Assembly: GCA_035387885.1 (NCBI GenBank)
Contig: DAOOOW010000001.1
Coordinates: 48,173-112,172 of the forward strand
Length of the DNA stretch: 64,000 bases
Direction: 5' to 3'
From: DAOOOW01 sp035387885
GTDB taxonomy: Bacteria > Patescibacteriota > Patescibacteriia > UBA2196
The notes beneath the pieces are model-generated. The model searched no databases. It saw nothing but the letters and a program-made list of their open reading frames with translations, and was not told where the DNA came from. Both the position numbers and the translations under genes were made by a program. Below, piece after piece: positions 9,008-14,352 of this stretch (position 1 is its first letter; each line of letters opens with the position of its first letter).

Positions 9008-9412
9008 ATGCTTTATTCTCTTTCTAAAAAACCATTGCTAATTATCTTATTTATTGCTTTGTTTTTTTATTGTTTTATTCCTGTGCCCTCACAGGCTTCT
9101 ATTTTTGATGCTATCACCACTAATTTAGGCATTTTTAATCAAGGCGCTGAATTGCCAACTAGCAATGTTGGCCTTGAAGGCATTGTGATTAATATTATTA
9201 ATACCGCTCTTTCATTTTTGGGTTTAATATTTGTTTGTCTGGTGCTCTATGCTGGTTTTCTCTATATGACAGCCGCTGGTGAAACAAAAAAAGTAGAAAA
9301 AGCTAATAATATTTTAAGAGATTCGGTTATTGGTTTAGCTATTATTTTTGCTTCCTACGTTCTGGTCAATTATGTAATTACCGAAGTTATTAAACTTATT
9401 AAAACTGCTTAA
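9008..9412 (+). CDS. Pilin-like protein (T4SS pilin type)
   Basis: Fourth pilin-like gene of the cluster, 134 residues: signal peptide ending near SQA, a linker, first helix (IVINIINTALSFLGLIFVCL), loop TAAGETKKVEKANNIL and second helix. The basic/amphipathic loop between the helices is the best-conserved part of the four proteins. It ends 24 bases before a terminator, closing the probable operon 7980-9412. Confidence 0.78.
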   Translation: MLYSLSKKPLLIILFIALFFYCFIPVPSQASIFDAITTNLGIFNQGAELPTSNVGLEGIVINIINTALSFLGLIFVCLVLYAGFLYMTAAGETKKVEKANNILRDSVIGLAIIFASYVLVNYVITEVIKLIKTA

Positions 9413-9435
9413 AAAAATAATTATTTTTCTTAACT

Positions 9436-9457
9436 CCGACCACCCAGTCGGTTTTTT
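9436..9457 (+). terminator. Intrinsic terminator after pilin cluster
   Basis: Stem CCGAC/GTCGG with loop CACCCA, followed by six T residues. Confidence 0.85.
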
Positions 9458-9526
9458 GTTTACCATAAAGTATATTTTATTAAATTAATTTTGTCTTACT
9501 ACTATAACCACCCCGCCCGACTCCGT

Positions 9527-9553
9527 CGAGGCACCCCTCCTTGAAAAGGAGGG
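9527..9553. repeat. Dispersed palindrome CCCCTCCTT/AAGGAGGGG
   Basis: A GA-rich/CT-rich hairpin. Related copies lie at 18104-18126 (inside folD), 19790-19815, about 56042-56055 (partial) and 61300-61321, so it is a dispersed palindromic repeat, not a terminator of one gene. Confidence 0.7.
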
Positions 9554-9602
9554 GATAAATTTTATTCCTCTATTTTAATAGAAAAGAATATTAAAAAATA
9601 AA

Positions 9603-9627
9603 AAACGGCACTCATTGAGCGCCGTTT
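9603..9627 (-). terminator. Intrinsic terminator of the 10.6-9.6 kb operon
   Basis: On the minus strand the stem AAACGGC/GCCGTTT is followed by a T-run (plus-strand A-run at 9590-9605), directly after the lipoprotein gene. Confidence 0.8.
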
Positions 9628-9634
9628 GTGTCTG

Positions 9635-10012
9635 TCATCTTCGCGACTTGGGGTTTCGAACTGCCCCAGCCGAGTTTATATCTTCCTCTGCTTGTCTTTG
9701 TCTCTGAGGAGTCAGCGAACGAGAAGATTTTTTTTCATCTCCAGCAGATCTATGACCGTACTCTTGCTTATAAATTTTAACCTGTTTAGTCTGGCCAACA
9801 ACCCCCACCGGGGTCTGTTCTGTAATTATCTCGGCCACAGTCCCGGTGATTGACTCTGCCTCTCCAGATTTAATTTTTTCAGAGACAGCTTCATTCATAG
9901 CACTCAGGCTATTGTTGTAATTTGCTAGCGACTTGTGAATCGGGCTATAACATCCCGAGGCCACATACGCTACTAACAAAAAAACAACTGTCAAAACAAG
10001 TAGTTTTTTCAT
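9635..10012 (-). CDS. Small predicted lipoprotein
   Basis: The 125-residue protein has a lipoprotein signal peptide with Cys21 (AYVASGC), a helical middle and a polar C-terminus rich in Arg, Lys and Gln. I chose ATG 10012, which gives a proper signal peptide and lies a few bases after GGGAGG. It is the last gene of a three-gene minus-strand operon (10576, 10286, 10012). I do not recognise the family. The strong Shine-Dalgarno sequence sets it apart from the surrounding housekeeping genes. Confidence 0.65.
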   Translation of the reverse strand: MKKLLVLTVVFLLVAYVASGCYSPIHKSLANYNNSLSAMNEAVSEKIKSGEAESITGTVAEIITEQTPVGVVGQTKQVKIYKQEYGHRSAGDEKKSSRSLTPQRQRQAEEDINSAGAVRNPKSRR

Positions 10013-10028
10013 CTCAACCTCCCAATAT

Positions 10029-10286
10029 TTAAAACCAACTTTCCACAAAATTCACCACTATTGGCCAGAGAACAGTGTTGGTAATTCCTTTAATCAGAAG
10101 AACCAATACTGCCGCCCAGCAAATGGAATGTAAGGTGGCAAAAAATATGGCCAATGTTTTGCTACCTTCATCTTTGCAATCATCTGCTTTTTCGACAAAC
10201 CACAAACCGGCCAGAAAAAACAATACAGCTACCAAAAAATGCGTAGCAAAACCTTGCGTCCAGTTTTGTTTAATAAGTTCCCACAT
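10029..10286 (-). CDS. Small membrane protein, unknown
   Basis: The 85-residue protein has two or three hydrophobic segments (THFLVAVLFFLAGLWFV; ICWAAVLVLLIKGI) separated by an acidic loop (EKADDCKDEGSK). The ATG at 10286 follows AGGAGG at normal spacing; an upstream extension in the same frame lacks such a site. It lies 16 bases before the lipoprotein gene and 11 bases after the gene upstream. Family not recognised. Confidence 0.6.
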   Translation of the reverse strand: MWELIKQNWTQGFATHFLVAVLFFLAGLWFVEKADDCKDEGSKTLAIFFATLHSICWAAVLVLLIKGITNTVLWPIVVNFVESWF

Positions 10287-10297
10287 AGTACCTCCTG

Positions 10298-10576
10298 TTA
10301 TCTGGCTGGAGCGTTGAGCATAATCCACCAGCTATACCAATCAATATCAAAATAATTAAAAAGAGTTAAAAACATAAACACAATGCCAGCAAAGGCAATA
10401 ACACCTTCAATTACATCAATTAAAAAAACAACTTTTTTTCCTATCTTCTTTTTCTTTTCAAAAAAAATACTAAGGCGATCTATGGAAAAATACAGAGCGG
10501 CACACAGACCAAGTGCAACCAAGGTTGCCAATTGATCACGTATAAGATGCAACAGTGAACTTTCCGGAATCGGCAT
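10298..10576 (-). CDS. Small membrane protein, unknown
   Basis: The 92-residue protein has two membrane helices (LATLVALGLCAALYFS; VIEGVIAFAGIVFMFLTLF) joined by a Lys-rich loop (FEKKKKIGKK). AGGAGG precedes ATG 10576, and a near-consensus promoter lies upstream at 10629-10657. First gene of a three-gene operon of envelope proteins. The family is not recognised. Confidence 0.6.
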   Translation of the reverse strand: MPIPESSLLHLIRDQLATLVALGLCAALYFSIDRLSIFFEKKKKIGKKVVFLIDVIEGVIAFAGIVFMFLTLFNYFDIDWYSWWIMLNAPAR

Positions 10577-10628
10577 AACAACCTCCTGCTATTAAATGAC
10601 CTGATTTGAAATTACTATTTAATAAATC

Positions 10629-10657
10629 AGCATACTTTATTTGTATATTTTTGTCAA
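10629..10657 (-). promoter_or_regulatory. Promoter for the 10576 operon
   Basis: Minus-strand -35 TTGACA (10657-10652), 17-base spacer and -10 TATGCT (10634-10629). The -35 box abuts that of the divergent promoter: the two read TGTCAA-CC-TTGACA on the plus strand. Confidence 0.7.
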
Positions 10658-10659
10658 CC

Positions 10660-10688
10660 TTGACAAAATTTTCAATCTATGCTAAGCT
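10660..10688 (+). promoter_or_regulatory. Divergent promoter for 10758/11108
   Basis: -35 TTGACA at 10660-10665, 17-base spacer, -10 TAAGCT at 10683-10688. The -10 is weaker than that of its divergent partner. The two back-to-back -35 boxes could be bound by one regulator. Confidence 0.5.
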
Positions 10689-10757
10689 TGTATATTCTAA
10701 TAAAAACAGCTCGTTGACAAATATTAATATATTAAGGAAGGAAAAAGGTGATTACTT

Positions 10758-11003
10758 GTGGCAAAAACCATAGCCACTTTTGTATATCAAACAAGTATCC
10801 CTACTAAGGATGAAAGGGGCCCATTCGTGGCTGTTCATTCTAAAATGATAACGGGGGTTCTTGTTAAGAAAACAGCGGGATGTATATGGATAAAACCGGC
10901 TGTTTTAAATGAGCGCGGATCTGTTGTTTCTATTAATAGATCAATTGCGCAATTTTCAATCTCAAAAATATCTGGCCCGATAAACTTCAAGCAATCAAGC
11001 TAA
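10758..11003 (+). CDS. Small protein, unknown
   Basis: An 81-residue protein starting with GTG shortly downstream of a purine-rich GGAAGG segment. It is beta-rich (TIATFVYQTS, GVLVKKTAGCIWIKPAVL), with no signal peptide or membrane helix and no motif I recognise. It is transcribed divergently from the membrane-protein operon and precedes the GC-rich gene at 11108 by about 100 bases. Confidence 0.5.
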   Translation: MAKTIATFVYQTSIPTKDERGPFVAVHSKMITGVLVKKTAGCIWIKPAVLNERGSVVSINRSIAQFSISKISGPINFKQSS

Positions 11004-11107
11004 CGAGCCAGTATTTTATATTAATAAACAGACCGCGAAAAATTAATAGCTTTTCGTTGGTCATAGTGTTGTTTAATTTCTTAACTCCCATGGTGGAGGA
11101 GGAAAAA

Positions 11108-12031
11108 ATGAAAAAGAGCGAAACTTTTATTCCGGGCGCCAACCAAATCAGTATTGGGTATGTAGCACTGTTCCCCGGAAAACTGACCCAGCTGAGAGAC
11201 GACATCCCATGGGTAAAAACCCGTGTGCTCAACGGCAATTTGCCGGGGACGGAAAAGGACTCGGGGATAACCGTGGTGCCGTGTCATTTGGATCACGGCA
11301 AAATCACCTTACCCGAGGACATTGCCAACCACGCGTGTATCCAAAGATGGGAACGCGATGGTGTGACCCATCAAGAGGGCGGTCCGCTTCAACCGGTTTA
11401 TGCCCTCAAGTCTGTTGAAAGACGCGGAAAGGATGAAAATGGCAATGGATTCGTCATCCTGCCGTGTCTTACAGATGGCAGTGCCCCCTATGGGTCATTT
11501 GTACCCGCCCAAGACGGCCAAAAAGATTACATCGTCGCCTATGTCAACAACATTGTGGACGGCATAACGGTTATGCTGATGGTGGAAGCCATTGAAAACG
11601 GAGTCTATCACGCCCACATCTCGGTCGCGAATTTTACAGTCAATAGTATGACCGGGGAAGTTTTGCGTGAGAACGCCATCAACAGAGCGTTTGTGGTCGA
11701 AGGACGTCCGGATACTCTGCCGAATTTTTCTTCAAGAGTCGGCGAAAAGTATCTCGAAGCCTTTAAGGCGGCTATGGCCATTTTCAAAAGTATGGCGAAA
11801 GGCGAACGCCAGTGCGCCATGTGGGTCAAGGACATTACCCGTCCGATCACTGCCCCCGTCCCCGATGCACCGTCTCCGGTTGAAGAACCGGCATCGGCGC
11901 CCGCTCCGGAAGCGAAAAGCAAAGGTGGCAAAGGCAAAAAGGCTGCCAAACAGCCCACGGCCGATGTCACGACCAATGGTGGCAACGGCCACACCGACAC
12001 TGTGCCAGCCCCCAACGAAGTTGTTGCCTAG
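11108..12031 (+). CDS. GC-rich gene of unknown function with Ala/Pro/Lys-rich tail
   Basis: The 307-residue product has a mixed alpha/beta body (residues 1-235) with segments such as QISIGYVALFPGKL and VYHAHISVANFTVNS. A low-complexity Pro/Ala/Glu tail, a basic GGKGKKAAKQ stretch and a polar end follow. ATG 11108 follows GGAGGAGG. The DNA is visibly richer in G and C than anything around it and uses GCC, CCC and GGC codons that neighbours avoid, suggesting recent acquisition. An intrinsic terminator follows. I do not recognise the family. Confidence 0.7.
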   Translation: MKKSETFIPGANQISIGYVALFPGKLTQLRDDIPWVKTRVLNGNLPGTEKDSGITVVPCHLDHGKITLPEDIANHACIQRWERDGVTHQEGGPLQPVYALKSVERRGKDENGNGFVILPCLTDGSAPYGSFVPAQDGQKDYIVAYVNNIVDGITVMLMVEAIENGVYHAHISVANFTVNSMTGEVLRENAINRAFVVEGRPDTLPNFSSRVGEKYLEAFKAAMAIFKSMAKGERQCAMWVKDITRPITAPVPDAPSPVEEPASAPAPEAKSKGGKGKKAAKQPTADVTTNGGNGHTDTVPAPNEVVA

Positions 12032-12050
12032 TCCATCAGGACAAGGCAGA

Positions 12051-12080
12051 AGCTCGTCTCTTAGGAGACGGGCTTTTTTA
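12051..12080 (+). terminator. Intrinsic terminator
   Basis: Stem AGCTCGTCTC/GAGACGGGCT with loop TTAG, then six T residues. Confidence 0.9.
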
Positions 12081-12182
12081 TTTTTATTTTTTTAAAACTT
12101 TTATTTAATCCACAACTTGACCGTTCATAATAATTCTGATAGCCTATTAAAATAAAATATAAAATATTTGGAGGAAAAAATA

Positions 12183-12677
12183 ATGCCCAAGCATACCGTA
12201 GCGTCTCTTAAAGAAATACCTTATGAATTCCATCCTGATTTAGAAAAAATAATAATTGCCTCGCAAACAAACAGAGGCGAAGAAAGTGTGCAAAAAGTAC
12301 TCATTTCTTTGGCGAGTCTTAAGGGTGTGGTAACCGTCATTCCCACCACCACTTATTCTAAAAGAGATCGCTATGGTATTGATATGCAAATTACAATTAC
12401 TACACACACAAAACAAGAAAACCGGTTTGGCAAAATCGTTGCTAAAAAAGTGATCCTGACATTCCCTTTGCAAATCAAAAGTTCTGTGATAACAGCCCAA
12501 AATTTTATTACTAAATACCCAGAAAGAGAAATTCCTGTTCTGGTACATTTGCCAGGTGCAACCACAAAAGAAATTATTAATGCCTTTGGCAGATTATTAG
12601 ACAAATATAAATCACCAACGCAAAGGAAAAACGGCATCATTGAGATAGCCGGAGAATATTCAAAAGACTCACCATAA
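12183..12677 (+). CDS. Unknown protein with possible PD-(D/E)XK nuclease-like core
   Basis: The 164-residue protein starts at ATG 12183, a few bases after GGAGG. The segment RYGIDMQITITTH followed about 30 residues later by LTFPLQIKSS resembles the G-x-D ... (E/Q)-x-K core of PD-(D/E)XK nucleases. An acidic residue before the core would also be needed; E54/E55 in RGEE are too far upstream to be persuasive. No other domain is recognisable. It stands alone between a terminator and tRNA-Ser. Nuclease function is a hypothesis only. Confidence 0.55.
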   Translation: MPKHTVASLKEIPYEFHPDLEKIIIASQTNRGEESVQKVLISLASLKGVVTVIPTTTYSKRDRYGIDMQITITTHTKQENRFGKIVAKKVILTFPLQIKSSVITAQNFITKYPEREIPVLVHLPGATTKEIINAFGRLLDKYKSPTQRKNGIIEIAGEYSKDSP

Positions 12678-12759
12678 AGCCGAGATTAATTTAATTTTGG
12701 CTTTTCTTTTTTCTAAAAATAAAGTACAATAAAAACAGTTATTGAAAATAAAAAAACAT

Positions 12760-12845
12760 GGAAGGGTCGCATAGTTGGTCTAGTGCGCACGCTTGGAAAG
12801 CGTGTGTGGGGCAACTCACCGCGAGTTCGAATCTCGCCCCTTCCG
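12760..12845 (+). tRNA. tRNA-Ser (anticodon GGA)
   Basis: Acceptor GGAAGGG/CCCTTCC; anticodon stem CACGC/GCGTG with loop TTGGAAA (anticodon 12795-12797); long variable arm; T-arm GCGAG-TTCGAAT-CTCGC. It is followed directly by a degenerate second copy of its T-arm and acceptor. Confidence 0.95.
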
Positions 12846-12986
12846 AATAGATGTCCTCAAGCAGACAAATGAACTGCTTCATTTGTCGGTGCGATTCGAA
12901 CAGTTTTTCCTTATCCCGAAAACTCGGGATGGAAAAACATTGAGAATCCCTGCCTACCGGCAGACAGGTCGCCCCTTCCGAATTCT
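12846..12986 (+). repeat. tRNA-Ser tail element with inserted hairpins
   Basis: Starts just after tRNA-Ser. It holds hairpin ACAAATG-AACTGCTT-CATTTGT (12865-12886), then a T-arm copy split in its loop: GCGATTCGAAC, a hairpin (GTTTTTCC/GGAAAAAC enclosing ATCCCG/CGGGAT), AATC, a CCTGCCTACCGG hairpin, and finally CGCCCCTTCCGAATT, which matches the tRNA 3' end and its flank. Confidence 0.75.
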
Positions 12987-13013
12987 ATATTTTAAAAACT
13001 AAAACCCAAATAT

Positions 13014-13490
13014 ATGACCCCTGAACACAATCTTTTGTCTTGGAATTTTCTAGAATATCCCAATCACCAAAGACAAAAATCTTGGTACATTTTTGCTACC
13101 TTAATTTTTTTAGCTTTTTTAGCTTATGCGATTTTAACTGCCAATTTTCTGTTTGGTTTAATTATCATTATGGTAGCCATTATTATATTTATTAATCATA
13201 ACAAAGAACCAAGAGAATTAACTTTTAGTATTGTACGCAATGGCATTTTAATAGAAAATAATCTTTATCGTTTTAAAGAGATTAAAAAATTTTGGTTGCT
13301 TTACGAACCACCACAAATAAAAAATATTTATTTTGAATTACAATCTGGTCTCATGCCAATTTTAACCATTCCCTTGGCTGAGCAAAATCCACTAACAGTT
13401 AGAAAAATTTTAAAAGACCATTTGCAAGAAGATTTAACTAAAGAAAATGAATCAACTGCTGATGCTTTGGCTAGATATTTAAAACTTTGA
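13014..13490 (+). CDS. Membrane protein, conserved in CPR type, unknown function
   Basis: The 158-residue protein has a cytoplasmic N-terminus (LLSWNFLEYPNHQRQKSWY), two adjacent membrane helices (about residues 25-62) and a C-terminal domain of about 90 residues that is beta-rich and then helical (ELTFSIVRNGILIENNLYRFKEI). The layout resembles small PH-like-domain membrane proteins. It lies between two tRNA loci and appears monocistronic. Function unknown. Confidence 0.65.
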   Translation: MTPEHNLLSWNFLEYPNHQRQKSWYIFATLIFLAFLAYAILTANFLFGLIIIMVAIIIFINHNKEPRELTFSIVRNGILIENNLYRFKEIKKFWLLYEPPQIKNIYFELQSGLMPILTIPLAEQNPLTVRKILKDHLQEDLTKENESTADALARYLKL

Positions 13491-13538
13491 TTTTTTAAAT
13501 AATCTATTTCGGAATTATTATTTTGTATTATTATCTTT

Positions 13539-13610
13539 GCCCTTGTCGTTCAATGGATAGGACATGAGCTTGCGGAGCTCACAATGTAGGTCCGATTCCT
13601 ACCGAGGGCA
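13539..13610 (+). tRNA. tRNA-Arg (anticodon GCG)
   Basis: Acceptor GCCCTTG/CGAGGGC; anticodon stem TGAGC/GCTCA with loop TTGCGGA, anticodon GCG at 13572-13574. The T-loop is TCCGATT, so position 55 is C rather than the near-universal U. Most bacteria read CGU/CGC with an A34 tRNA edited to inosine; a G34 tRNA-Arg is unusual. Confidence 0.9.
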
Positions 13611-13654
13611 AAGATGATCATAAAAAAATCTGCCAGTAAAAGTAAAGGTATTTT

Positions 13655-13773
13655 GTAGGTCCGTGGGTTTCGCGGTGTCCCTAAAGGGACACATCACTCA
13701 ACCCGTTGTGGCTATAAAAACTAAAGCAGTTTAGTTTTTATTTAACGCCACAACTCCTACCGAGGGCAAAGAT
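13655..13773 (+). repeat. tRNA-Arg tail element: T-arm copy split by hairpin modules
   Basis: GTAGGTCCG (13655-13663) repeats the tRNA T-arm 5' half. About 90 inserted bases follow, then CTCCTACCGAGGGCAAAGAT, repeating the T-arm 3' half, the acceptor and the bases beyond the gene. The insert has two modules: GGGTT...AACCC enclosing GTCCC/GGGAC, and TTGTGGC...GCCACAA enclosing AAAAACTA-AAGCAGTT-TAGTTTTT (13716-13739). Confidence 0.8.
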
Positions 13774-13813
13774 AATTATAAAAAATAATAAAAATAATGA
13801 TAAAAAGATAAAA

Positions 13814-13842
13814 TTGACAAAAAATATTTTCTGAAGTATAAT
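13814..13842 (+). promoter_or_regulatory. Consensus sigma-70-type promoter
   Basis: TTGACA (13814-13819), 17-base spacer, TATAAT (13837-13842). Confidence 0.85.
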
Positions 13843-13855
13843 GGCTTTAGAGACA

Positions 13856-13897
13856 AAAATCAACCTTTTTACCTTTAAGTGGTTGATTTTTTTCTAC
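13856..13897 (+). terminator. Promoter-proximal terminator/attenuator
   Basis: AAATCAACC/GGTTGATTT stem followed by a T-run starts within about 10 bases of the expected transcription start. It would release a very short RNA unless read through into the gene at 13966. Confidence 0.7.
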
Positions 13898-13965
13898 TCA
13901 AATTAAAGGTCGTTCATGTTCTTTTACAAACTAAGTGGCAAAAAAGCAGCCTAAATGAGAAATAT

Positions 13966-14226
13966 ATGATATTATTTTTTATTGGCATTTTAGAAATGCT
14001 TATTGTCACTGCCTGGACAAAGGTAGTAACAAAAAACCAAATTATTGCCAGTGGAACTATCACCATCATTAATATCCTTATTTGGTATTATGTTTTAGAA
14101 ACGGTTGTCAATGATATTAATAATTGGCAATTAATTTTACTTTATGCTTTTGGTTGTGCCTTGGGCACAATTCTGAGTACTCTTTATTTTAAAAATAAAG
14201 AAACTAACCATGAATCAAAAGCCTAA
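13966..14226 (+). CDS. Small membrane protein, DUF5698/UPF0316-like
   Basis: The 86-residue protein has three hydrophobic segments (ILFFIGILEMLIVTAW; IASGTITIINILIWYYVL; LILLYAFGCALGTILS). The last, ending in a GCALGT motif, resembles DUF5698/UPF0316 proteins but is shorter than those. I chose ATG 13966; an upstream frame would begin inside the attenuator hairpin. Its promoter and attenuator suggest regulation by premature termination. Confidence 0.55.
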   Translation: MILFFIGILEMLIVTAWTKVVTKNQIIASGTITIINILIWYYVLETVVNDINNWQLILLYAFGCALGTILSTLYFKNKETNHESKA

Positions 14227-14272
14227 AAATGCTTTATGAGCAATCAAGCAGATGAGGCTGAACCTCAACCTT

Positions 14273-14316
14273 AAAACACCTCGATAAGATTGATTTTATC
14301 GAGGTGTTTTATTTTT
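14273..14316 (+). terminator. Strong intrinsic terminator
   Basis: Stem AAAACACCTCGATAA with its complement TTTATCGAGGTGTTTT and a short loop; T-rich 3' side. Confidence 0.9.
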
Positions 14317-14352
14317 GCCTACAAGCCTAAATATTGTTAAAATGTAATTATT

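Noticed and set aside
11608..12015. Long minus-strand ORF of 135 codons
   Set aside because: It is the shadow of the GC-rich plus-strand gene 11108-12031, which has the ribosome-binding site and terminator; high GC removes stop codons from other frames.
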